From: CAZMFZ01 sp964565665
GTDB taxonomy: Bacteria > Bacteroidota > Bacteroidia > Cytophagales > UBA9547
Assembly (NCBI GenBank): GCA_964565665.1
Contig: CAZMFZ010000108.1
Coordinates: forward strand, 1-12,966
Direction: 5' to 3'
DNA length: 12,966 bases
Position 1 is the first letter of the stretch. Every line of letters starts with the position of its first letter. The notes beneath the pieces were generated by a model. It was not told where the DNA came from. It did not search any database and saw only the letters and a list, made by a program, of their open reading frames with translations. The translations under genes and the position numbers were made by a program. Shown piece after piece: positions 1-6,867 of the stretch.

Positions 1-259
1 TACCTACCCACCATACGAAGTTGGTAATATCCCATGCCCAACCCACAGTTTTATTTAAACCCCACATACCTACACCAAACCAGAACGTTTTGTACAAATT
101 GTAAAGGCCATAGCTCAATAGTAGCAAGGATATGGAAAAAGCCATTAACCATCTTTTGTTAGGTGCTGACTCAACATGTCGTGAGATATCCTGCGTAACA
201 TCGTGGAACGTTTTTCCACCTTTTACCAAATCAGGCCTTACGTGTGAAGAAATGTGCAT
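1..259 (-). CDS. actC: Alternative complex III subunit ActC, NrfD/PsrC-like membrane protein (N-terminal part)
   Basis: Only the first 86 residues are present; the gene continues past the left edge. The ATG at 257-259 opens a hydrophilic N-terminus that begins MHISSHVRPDLVKGGKTF. A first transmembrane segment follows at about residues 38-60, then the sequence WDITNFVWWVG at the end. That tryptophan-rich stretch at the start of the second membrane helix is typical of the NrfD/PsrC family, and of the ActC copy of it in particular. In ACIII, ActC lies in the cytoplasmic membrane and is held to form the menaquinol oxidation site next to the iron-sulfur subunit. It starts 34 bases after the actB stop on the same strand, so it should be co-transcribed with actB. 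No Shine-Dalgarno site is visible, as is usual for Bacteroidota. The identification rests on the N-terminus plus gene order. Confidence 0.92.
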   Translation of the reverse strand, partial: MHISSHVRPDLVKGGKTFHDVTQDISRHVESAPNKRWLMAFSISLLLLSYGLYNLYKTFWFGVGMWGLNKTVGWAWDITNFVWWVG

Positions 260-293
260 AAATTATTGACTGTTAATATTTTATATCTTTTGA

Positions 294-3200
294 CTAAGCG
301 TTTCTTATTTTTGTTAGATAAGAAACAGATGGTTTCACGTTCAACTCTTCAAGTAGATGATAGGCACGCTCCTTATTTTCTTCATTTAATAATTTGAAAA
401 TACGGCTTTCAGGATCATTCATATCGCCAAATACCAGGGCATCGCCAGGACAAGACTGTGAACATGCTGTTTCTATTTCTCCATCAACTGGTCTGCGTCT
501 TTCAATTTTTGCTGCTAATTTTCCAGATTGAATTCTTTGCACGCACATTGAGCATTTTTCAATCACTCCCCTAGCCCTCACTGTAACATCAGGGTTCAAT
601 ACCATTCTTCCCAAATCAGATTGCGAAGGGTTGATATCTTGAAAATCAGTATTATAATAATAGCTGAACCAATTGAATCTACGCACTTTATATGGGCAGT
701 TGTTAGCACAATAGCGTGTACCTACACAACGGTTGTATGTCATTTGGTTTAACCCTTCTGTGCTATGTGTGGTAGCTAAAACTGGGCAAACTGTCTCGCA
801 AGGTGCATTGTTGCAATGTTGGCACATTACTGGTTGGAACACAACTTGAGGGTTTTCAGATGGATTTTCTCTTTCTCTGTCCATCAATCCTGCGACACTC
901 TTATCATCAGGATTCAAGGCATCTGAAGAATAGTATCTATCGATGCGAATCCAGTGCATTTCCCTTCTATTCAATACTTCTTTTCTGCCAACTACTGGGA
1001 TATTATTTTCTGCCTGACAGCTAATAACACAAGCTCCACATCCAGTACAAGAATTCAAATCTATGGCTAAACCCCAGAAGTGATTGTTGTAAGTATGAGT
1101 TTTTAAACCGTTTGTGTTCCAGATAGAAATTTCTTCTGGGCTTTTAGGACCTCCTGTTGTATTTATCTTAGGCTCGTATCTTCCTGCACTAGGGCTTTTT
1201 ACATATTCACTCAATATAGATTCCTGCACTATTGGGCGGGACATCATTGTTTGGTGAGTTTGTGTTTGTGCTATATCACGTTTCTCTCCAGTTTTTGACA
1301 AACCCGTTACAATTCCAGAAAAAATCAAATTTCCATTCAGGTTTTCAATCAATGGATAAGCATTTTGCCCCACATTAATAGCCGCTTTTCCTGCTACTTC
1401 TCTTCCATACCCAATAGCTACTGAAACAGTATTGTAAGCCTGACCTGGTTGAATCAATATAGGTAGCGTAATTGATTTGCCTGATTTCGTGTCTAGCTTT
1501 ACTAAATCGCCTTGCTCAAATCCCTTTTCAGTGGCTAATTTTTGCGAGATCGTAATGTAATTGTCCCAAGTGGCTTTGGAAACAGGCTCAGGAAATTCTT
1601 GTAACCAAGGATTGTTTGCCTGAGAACCAGTACCCATTCCTACTTTTTCATATATTGTATATTCCGTTTCGGCTTCATTGGCTTTATAAGAATTGGCAAT
1701 GGCAGAAGAAACTGTGGTGATATCAAAACTATAATTTACACTTTCAGATGCATTTGATTCAAAAACTGCATTATGTAAAGAATTATCCCAAAACTCTTGG
1801 AATGAACCATATTTTGTCTGTAATGGATAAACACCTGACTTCCAAGCAGATTGTACATACAAATATGCCTCTGTAGGATTTCCTGCCCAAGACAATAAGG
1901 ATTCGATTGCCTGACGGGTTTTAAATAATGGGGTGATTACAGGTTGACCTAAGCTATAAAACCCTTTTTTAGGATTAGCATCTGACCAGCTTTCCAAAAA
2001 ATGATGGTCGGGAGCTACAAAGCCACAAAGTGCAGTTGTTTCATCCGGACGATCGGAAAGTGAAATTGTTAAATCAACCTTTGATAGAGCAGATTTTAGA
2101 ATATTACCAGAAGGATGATTGTAAACAGGATTGGCACCTAAGAAAATAACAGCACCAACTTTTCCTGCTTTTACATCTTCTACAAAAGTAGTAAAATCAG
2201 TATCGTTTCCTTTTCTATAATATGTAGGTGTGGCCGCATTAACAGCTGCACCGTAATTTCCTAATAAACTGTTGATAGCATTAACTATCAATTGCACATT
2301 TAAATCGTTTGATTTACTGACAACTAAAGATTTTCCTTTAGAAGCCAATAAATCATCAGCGGCTTTCTGTAAAAATTTAATATCTTTTACTTCGCCTACG
2401 CTCAGCTTGGAAACTCCTGACTTTGAAGCCAATAAATTGTACAAATTAGCAACTGCCAACCCTTCTTGCGATGGTTTAATTGCTGATCGAAAATCAGCAT
2501 TTGCACCAGTCATTGACATGGTAGTCTCAAACTGATAGTGGCGTGACATCGTTTTCTTCGATTTGCCTAATCTTCTTCCAGCAGCATATTGTTTATTAAA
2601 CTCAACAGGCGACAACCAAGTGCCTAAAAAATCGGCTCCAAAACTTACAATTACATCCGCTTTGCTGAAATCGAAAGATGGAAGTGCATTTCCACCATAA
2701 GATTTGTTGTTGGCTTCTACAATAGCTGCTGCAGAATTGGCATCGTAAGTAACTATTGTGGCAGCAGGATATTGAGCTATAAACTCTCCAATTGCTTTAT
2801 TTAATGAAGGACTTAAAATTGTATTTGAAACAATTTTGATAGATTTTCCTGAGGAAGAAATAGTTTTTAATTTGGCAATTACTTGGGCATCTAATTCGTC
2901 CCAAGCTACATTTTTATCGCCAATTTTAGGCCCTCTATACCTTTCTTTATCATACAAAGACAAAACTGAAGCTCCTACTCTTGGGCTAATGCCTCCTTGT
3001 GTAATTGAAGAATTTTTATTTCCTTCTATTTTAATTGGTCTACCTTCTCTGGTTTTTACTACTATACTACAAAAATCGCCTCCATCTACATAAGTAGAAG
3101 AGTACCAGTTTGGCAAAGTAGGATCTACATCTTCGGGTTTATTTAAGTAAGGAATAGCCTTCCTTACAGGAGTTTCGCACGCTGCCAATGTAGCAGCTGC

Positions 3201-3359
3201 TAAACTAAAACCCATTAATTTCAAAAAGTCTCTTCTATAAGTACCTGATTCATCGTTTGACGGATTGTCAGAGAACTCATTTTTTGCTGTATTAACAAAC
3301 TCAGGTGACTGATTCAGTTCTTCAATACCCCTCCAATAAGTTTTGTTATTTTCCTGCAT
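294..3359 (-). CDS. actB: Alternative complex III iron-sulfur subunit ActB (molybdopterin-oxidoreductase-like domain fused to ferredoxin domain)
   Basis: This 1021-residue protein is the large periplasmic subunit of ACIII and conducts electrons from the quinol site to the heme subunits. The N-terminus begins QENNKTYWRGIEELN, the conserved head of the extended Tat leader found in this family. A twin-arginine motif follows (YRRDFLK, Arg42-Arg43), and then a hydrophobic stretch ending in LAAC with Cys61, a possible lipobox. Residues about 65-720 resemble molybdopterin oxidoreductases; ActB proteins are known to lack the Mo cofactor. The C-terminal part carries four Fe-S motifs: Cys771/774/777/781; Cys846/849/854/858; Cys878-x5-Cys884-x3-Cys888; and Cys936/939 with Cys966/970. 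Thr881 sits where a fourth cluster cysteine would be, which fits the single [3Fe-4S] cluster known for ActB. The start ATG is clear, 48 bases after actA. The gene is intact. Confidence 0.97.
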   Translation of the reverse strand: MQENNKTYWRGIEELNQSPEFVNTAKNEFSDNPSNDESGTYRRDFLKLMGFSLAAATLAACETPVRKAIPYLNKPEDVDPTLPNWYSSTYVDGGDFCSIVVKTREGRPIKIEGNKNSSITQGGISPRVGASVLSLYDKERYRGPKIGDKNVAWDELDAQVIAKLKTISSSGKSIKIVSNTILSPSLNKAIGEFIAQYPAATIVTYDANSAAAIVEANNKSYGGNALPSFDFSKADVIVSFGADFLGTWLSPVEFNKQYAAGRRLGKSKKTMSRHYQFETTMSMTGANADFRSAIKPSQEGLAVANLYNLLASKSGVSKLSVGEVKDIKFLQKAADDLLASKGKSLVVSKSNDLNVQLIVNAINSLLGNYGAAVNAATPTYYRKGNDTDFTTFVEDVKAGKVGAVIFLGANPVYNHPSGNILKSALSKVDLTISLSDRPDETTALCGFVAPDHHFLESWSDANPKKGFYSLGQPVITPLFKTRQAIESLLSWAGNPTEAYLYVQSAWKSGVYPLQTKYGSFQEFWDNSLHNAVFESNASESVNYSFDITTVSSAIANSYKANEAETEYTIYEKVGMGTGSQANNPWLQEFPEPVSKATWDNYITISQKLATEKGFEQGDLVKLDTKSGKSITLPILIQPGQAYNTVSVAIGYGREVAGKAAINVGQNAYPLIENLNGNLIFSGIVTGLSKTGEKRDIAQTQTHQTMMSRPIVQESILSEYVKSPSAGRYEPKINTTGGPKSPEEISIWNTNGLKTHTYNNHFWGLAIDLNSCTGCGACVISCQAENNIPVVGRKEVLNRREMHWIRIDRYYSSDALNPDDKSVAGLMDRERENPSENPQVVFQPVMCQHCNNAPCETVCPVLATTHSTEGLNQMTYNRCVGTRYCANNCPYKVRRFNWFSYYYNTDFQDINPSQSDLGRMVLNPDVTVRARGVIEKCSMCVQRIQSGKLAAKIERRRPVDGEIETACSQSCPGDALVFGDMNDPESRIFKLLNEENKERAYHLLEELNVKPSVSYLTKIRNA

Positions 3360-3407
3360 ATAAAATATCTTTGTTCAGTATTGTAAGCCTAATAAATTTC
3401 TTAACTA

Positions 3408-4667
3408 TTAATAATGGCATTTAGAGCATTCCAAGCCACCAATGTCTTTTACTTTCATTGGTTCTTTTGAACCTTTACTGTGGGCTGCCATTAAATTGTC
3501 GTAATAATGGTTGTCTTTGCCATTCACCGCGGTTTCTCTGTGGCAAGTAATACACCAACCCATTGTCAATGGAGAATATTGTTGCACTACTTCCATTGTT
3601 TCAATTGGTCCGTGACATTGCTGGCACTCAATTCCGCCTACATTTGTGTGTTGTGAGTGATTAAAATAGGCCAAATCGGGGAGATTGTGAACCCTAACCC
3701 ACTCCACTGGTCGCCCAGTTTGAATGGCTTTGTATAATTTTTGAATTTCGGGCGATTCTTGTTTGATTGCATTATGGCAATTCATGCAAATATTAGTAGA
3801 AGGAATATTGGCTGTTTTGCTTTTGTAAGCTCCGGTATGGCAATATTGACAGCCGATTTTATATTCGCCAGCATGCAATTTGTGAGAAAACGCAATAGGC
3901 TGGGTTGGTGCATAGCCTTGGGTAATTCCAATACCGACTAGCCCATCAATACAAGCTTTTCCCGCAATAAGTACAAAAACAATGGCGATTCCGGTTTTGA
4001 ATGCTTTACTATTATATATAGCAGATATATCAAATTTAAGATTTACTTGTTCTGCATCAATCTCGGAGAGATTGCCTTGGTTGTTCAGATACTTGGTAAG
4101 GATAGAAATTACCAACACCAAAATGATAAGTATCAGCACCAAAATGATAACGAATACCGCTAATATATAATTAAGTGTAGAAGTATCTTGTGTAGTGGCT
4201 GATGTTGTAGCAGCGGCAGAACCATCAGTAGGAGCTGGAGAAACTGCGGGAGCTGCAACTGCTTTTTCACTCTCCGATTTGATATAAGCTACAATAGATA
4301 CGATTTCCTCGTCTTTGAAATCGAAGCTTTGCATTTGAGTTTTGCCAAACTTATTGTAAATCTCGTTGGCATAGGCATCGCCACTGTTAATGAGTATGGT
4401 AGAGTTGCGAATCCATTTAATGAGCCAAGGAAGTGGACGCCTAGCATGCACCCCTTTCAATCCTGGCCCTACTACTACCTCATCGCCAACGCCATGACAT
4501 TGGGTACAATTATTCTCAAATAAGGCTTTACCTGCACTTATAATGGCATCGTCTGAGGGAATGGTTTGTGCAAAAGACGTGTTGTTTGTAAATACAAACG
4601 AAAATACTATAATGACTAGGGAAACTTTGTAAAGAAACTTGCCGAAAGGCTTGTGATTCATTGACAT
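3408..4667 (-). CDS. actA: Alternative complex III multiheme cytochrome c subunit ActA with N-terminal monoheme domain
   Basis: The protein has 419 residues from the ATG at 4665-4667. The frame stays open to a TTG at 4715, but that codon lies inside the promoter spacer, so the ATG is preferred; a second ATG at 4661 is possible. A signal peptide or anchor ends near FAQ at about residue 34. A class I cytochrome c domain follows, with heme motif CTQCH at Cys54 and a likely distal ligand in KTQMQSF. Next come an Ala/Pro/Thr-rich linker, a strong transmembrane helix at about 167-193, a second at about 225-242, and the ActA signature QPIAFSHKLHAG. Five further CXXCH motifs are at Cys273, 294, 348, 372 and 414, the last being the C-terminal CSKCHY. 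The pentaheme core takes electrons from ActB and passes them towards a cytochrome oxidase. It is the first gene of the operon. The attached monoheme domain may act as a built-in electron carrier (inference). Confidence 0.95.
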   Translation of the reverse strand: MSMNHKPFGKFLYKVSLVIIVFSFVFTNNTSFAQTIPSDDAIISAGKALFENNCTQCHGVGDEVVVGPGLKGVHARRPLPWLIKWIRNSTILINSGDAYANEIYNKFGKTQMQSFDFKDEEIVSIVAYIKSESEKAVAAPAVSPAPTDGSAAATTSATTQDTSTLNYILAVFVIILVLILIILVLVISILTKYLNNQGNLSEIDAEQVNLKFDISAIYNSKAFKTGIAIVFVLIAGKACIDGLVGIGITQGYAPTQPIAFSHKLHAGEYKIGCQYCHTGAYKSKTANIPSTNICMNCHNAIKQESPEIQKLYKAIQTGRPVEWVRVHNLPDLAYFNHSQHTNVGGIECQQCHGPIETMEVVQQYSPLTMGWCITCHRETAVNGKDNHYYDNLMAAHSKGSKEPMKVKDIGGLECSKCHY

Positions 4668-4693
4668 AAACAGCTTTTTCGTTTTGACTTCCG

Positions 4694-4724
4694 CAAAAGT
4701 AATACGGGGTTGCAATTATTCAAA
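4694..4724 (-). promoter_or_regulatory. Bacteroidota-type promoter of the act operon
   Basis: Read on the minus strand, TTTG (4721-4724) is followed by 19 bases and then TACTTTTG (4694-4701). This matches the known Bacteroidota -33/-7 consensus TTTG-N19-TAnnTTTG exactly, including the spacing. Transcription would begin around 4687-4690, leaving a leader of about 20 bases before the actA ATG at 4667. Because the spacer contains the upstream TTG at 4715, the promoter argues against that codon as the start. The site is predicted from sequence only. Confidence 0.75.
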
Positions 4725-5040
4725 CAGGTGATTTGCTGATTTTTAATGCTGATGGTGGTTTTTTACAATTTTTCAGTCAAATTAGACTTGTATCCCACTA
4801 TTTGGCATGATTTAATACAATTTTATACTTCAATTTAGAACGCTTATAAATTAATATTGTACACTAGCATAAAATTGAGTTCAGAATAGGTGTAAAAAAC
4901 AACACTAAATCTACTTATATCAATATATGGCTGCCTGCTTCGTAATTTTGAAACTTAGCATTTTTTTATTCGAAAGTGAATAATAACAAAAGTTGTTAAT
5001 GCAGCCTATCGGCATTGCTCCCCTCGCCCAAAAACAGAAA

Positions 5041-5075
5041 TAGCAGTAAGTACATGAACCATTGCCTTACTGCTA
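5041..5075. repeat. Perfect 10-bp inverted repeat (hairpin) at the edge of the tandem repeat block
   Basis: TAGCAGTAAG (5041-5050) pairs with CTTACTGCTA (5066-5075) over ten bases without mismatch, leaving a 15-base loop. The right arm overlaps the first CTGCTAA core of the tandem repeat that begins at 5070, so the left arm is an inverted copy of the repeat core. There is no T-run after it on either strand, so it does not look like a standard terminator. Confidence 0.7.
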
Positions 5076-5157
5076 AATGTAAATATACCTGCTGCTAATT
5101 CTGTATGCTCCTGCTGCTAAATGCGCATGTACCGCCTGCTAATTTTAAATATAGCTC
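5070..5157. repeat. Four tandem copies of a degenerate 22-bp repeat
   Basis: The core CTGCTAA occurs at 5070, 5092, 5114 and 5136, a strict 22-base period with no spacers. Units 1 and 3 continue as CTGCTAAATG, and units 2 and 4 as CTGCTAATT, so the block is better read as two copies of a 44-bp unit. The rest of each unit is only partly conserved. Inverted core-like motifs flank the block at 5041 (TAGCAG) and 5163 (TTAGCA). Function is unknown; an old repeat family, a protein-binding array or a scar of rearrangement are all possible. Confidence 0.75.
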
Positions 5158-5178
5158 ACGGTTTAGCACATGAGCTAT
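5151..5178. repeat. 8-bp inverted repeat at the repeat/pseudogene junction
   Basis: ATAGCTCA (5151-5158) pairs perfectly with TGAGCTAT (5171-5178) around a 12-base loop. It ends three bases before the open frame of the Ig-like fragment begins (5181), so it lies at the point where that gene was truncated. Its role is not known. Confidence 0.6.
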
Positions 5179-5180
5179 GA

Positions 5181-6092
5181 ATTATACCAGCTACAGCCAG
5201 CCGCACCGCATTGTGTAAAAACGAATTGCTCACTTTGAGCGGAAGCGGAGCGGTAAGCTACACTTGGAATGCAGCTACAGGTATAGCCATATCCAACAAC
5301 CAAGCATTTAAAGCCACGGTGGCAGGTATGAATATTTATACCCTCACAGGGATGGATGCCAAAGGCTGCAAAGCCAGCGATACCGTTTCGGTAACGGCAC
5401 ACCCGCTTCCCATTATCGATGCAGTGAGCAATCAGGCATTATGTATGGGCGAATTCATCACCCTCAATGCCACAAGCAGTACCGGGCAGCATTGTGAACA
5501 ATACCCCATTTATTGCCAGCCAAACGGGTAGTAGGGTTTACACTGTGACAGGCACAGGTGCCCAAGATTGCCAAAGCAAAGCCCTTATTACGCTTACGGT
5601 ACACAAATTGCCCATAGTACAGGCTACATCTGACAAAACGGTATATTGCCCCGATGAAACTATTATTCTTTCAGCTATAGGTGCAAATGCGTATCTGTGG
5701 TCTGGGGGCGTAAGTAGCAATCAGCCTTTTGCAATTTCCATTCCTGGCAACTATCTGTATTCGGTAATAGGAACAGATTTGAACGGTTGCCACACTGCCG
5801 ATACCATCACCGTGAAAGTGAAAACCGATGTGGTAATGCCTTTGCAACTCAGTACCAATCTTAGCAACACCAATATTGATGTATTGGTAAATGAAGAAAT
5901 CAGTTTTGAAGCTATTGTAAACGATGCCGATAGCCACAATGGACAGGTGAAGGTTTACTACAAATGGGTGGGCTTCAATGCCGAAGCGGTAGGCATCAAG
6001 ATTACTGTAGCCAACAACCGATTGCAATTCAATGAGCTATTGTTTCACCCCTCACCTAGCCACTACCCCAATGCCGACACCTTCGCCATTTT
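5181..6092 (+). pseudogene. Truncated, frameshifted fragment of an Ig-like repeat surface protein
   Basis: Two overlapping plus-strand frames together encode three tandem Ig-like repeats of about 75 residues. Each repeat follows the pattern C-x-x-E-x-(I/L)-x-L, G-A-x-x-Y-x-W, YT(V/L)-x-G, G/D-C, then a T/V-rich strand ending near LPI. Repeats start at about 5214, 5442 and 5646. Frame 1 runs from 5181, just after a TGA and without a proper start codon. It must shift by +1 between about 5470 and 5500 to reach frame 2. The shift falls in repeat 2, where the Tyr-x-Trp stretch is missing. After repeat 3 a further domain of about 90 residues follows (ISFEAIVNDADSHNGQV and on). The reading frame then runs into the antisense of the SprT-like gene near 6063-6095, so the 3' end, including any secretion domain, is gone. 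GC content is visibly higher than in the neighbours. Similar repeats occur in large secreted adhesin-like proteins of Bacteroidota. No activity is expected. Confidence 0.8.
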
Positions 6093-6677
6093 AGAAATCA
6101 GGTATTTCTTGCCTGTAGCAAGTTCTTTGCAAAGTATTCTTGTCCTTCTTATCTCTTCTTTTTGGAATTTGCGTTTATTGAATTCAAACAGCTTACCTAT
6201 TTGAATATCAGAAAGATAAAGATGGTCTCCGCCTTCATCGAACCATTGCAATGCTTTTTGCAATTCATGATCAGAACAGGAAGATGCTTTGGGATTTAAA
6301 AAATATTTATTCAAAGCAGCCAATACAAAAGCCGGGAATACTTGCGTATTGAGCATTGGTTTTGCCACAGCAATAAATTCATTTTTCCACTCTTTGCCAT
6401 GTGGATCAACTTTAGACCCATATTTTACTTGTGTGATTAAATGTGCCACTTCATGCAAATAAGTAACCAAAAACGAAAATGGATTCAAGTCGGCATTTAC
6501 CGTGATGGCATGATGTTTTGTAGCAGGGTTATATCGGTAATCGCCCAAACGGGTTTGTCTTTTTTTATTGATTTTGAAATGGAATTTATTGTGATTCCAC
6601 ATTTGAAAACAATATTCTACCGATGCAGCAGGGAAATACTGATAAAAAACTTCAATGGGATTGGAAACTTTAAACAT
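6063..6677 (-). CDS. SprT-like zinc metallopeptidase-fold protein
   Basis: The protein has 204 residues from the ATG at 6675-6677. An upstream in-frame TTG at 6704 would add nine residues but lies in a palindrome and is less likely. The key motif is the zincin signature in TYLHEVAHLI (HExxH), followed by HGKEWKNEF, which supplies the third metal ligand and matches the SprT pattern H-G-x-x-W. The N-terminal part (KINKKRQTRLGDYRY) and the C-terminal end (GKKYLISKMAKV) also fit the Bacteroidota SprT-domain proteins. The domain is related to Spartan/SprT proteases, which in eukaryotes cleave DNA-protein crosslinks; the bacterial role is not established. There is no signal peptide, so it should be cytoplasmic. 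It converges with the decayed Ig-like fragment, and its last codons overlap the end of that fragment's open frame. It diverges from the GH3 gene. Confidence 0.88.
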   Translation of the reverse strand: MFKVSNPIEVFYQYFPAASVEYCFQMWNHNKFHFKINKKRQTRLGDYRYNPATKHHAITVNADLNPFSFLVTYLHEVAHLITQVKYGSKVDPHGKEWKNEFIAVAKPMLNTQVFPAFVLAALNKYFLNPKASSCSDHELQKALQWFDEGGDHLYLSDIQIGKLFEFNKRKFQKEEIRRTRILCKELATGKKYLISKMAKVSALG

Positions 6678-6702
6678 TTCTAGTAATTTGAAATAAAAAT
6701 AC

Positions 6703-6723
6703 AAAACTCATTTATTGAGTTTT
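6703..6723. repeat. 8-bp palindrome upstream of the SprT-like gene
   Basis: AAAACTCA (6703-6710) and TGAGTTTT (6716-6723) are perfect inverted copies with a five-base centre TTTAT. It lies 26 bases upstream of the SprT-like ATG in the divergent intergenic region, so no gene ends here for it to terminate. An operator for one or both flanking genes is a reasonable guess, but nothing in the window identifies a regulator. Confidence 0.5.
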
Positions 6724-6839
6724 CAACATATAGAATATTGGGTTGTATTAGGTTTTATTTTTTATCATTCAACCTAAATTTTTATCAAATAAATCTTTAA
6801 AATTATATCAATCACCCTAGCTTTAAATTGATTAAACAC

Positions 6840-6847
6840 TAGTTTTG
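6840..6847 (+). promoter_or_regulatory. Candidate -7 element of the GH3 gene
   Basis: TAGTTTTG matches the Bacteroidota -7 consensus TAnnTTTG and lies 20 bases before the ATG at 6868, so the leader would be very short. A matching TTTG at about 19 bases upstream is absent; only the weaker CTTTAA is near. This is the best candidate in the region but is uncertain. Confidence 0.4.
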
Positions 6848-6867
6848 TTCCACTAAATCCCATTCAA

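Larger units (their letters stand above)
4736..5180. other. Gene-free region between the act promoter and the Ig-like pseudogene
   Basis: No credible gene is seen here. The left half (to about 4990) is AT-rich and without a clear structure, apart from a weak 6-bp hairpin at 4966-4983 and a lone plus-strand -7 match TAATTTTG at 4943-4950 that lacks a TTTG 19 bases upstream. The latter could be a relic promoter of the decayed gene downstream. The right half (5041-5178) holds two perfect hairpins and a four-copy tandem repeat, listed separately. A 14-codon ATG frame at 4999 is too short to support. Confidence 0.7.

Noticed and set aside
803..3093. Several plus-strand open frames of 60-90 codons opposite actB
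   Set aside because: They lie antisense to a clearly conserved protein, show no recognisable domain and have no promoter or spacing consistent with genes.
294..3359. ActB considered as an active molybdopterin oxidoreductase such as formate dehydrogenase or polysulfide reductase
   Set aside because: The extended Tat leader, the fusion to the ferredoxin domain and the flanking ActA and ActC genes identify the ACIII subunit, whose family is known to lack the Mo cofactor.
4966..4983. Hairpin TTATTC / GAATAA considered as a terminator
   Set aside because: The stem is only six AT-rich base pairs and the T-run lies before it rather than after it; in the other direction it is followed by A.
4999..5043. 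14-codon ATG frame (MQPIGIAPLAQKQK)
   Set aside because: Too short, with no coding support or recognisable function; it ends within the repeat-associated hairpin.
5070..5157. Tandem repeat considered as a small CRISPR array
   Set aside because: The 22-base units are contiguous with no unique spacers, are degenerate, and no cas genes are nearby.
6678..6704. TTG at 6704 as the start of the SprT-like gene
   Set aside because: It adds nine residues from the leader and overlaps the palindrome; the ATG at 6677 is closer to the conserved region and a commoner start codon.
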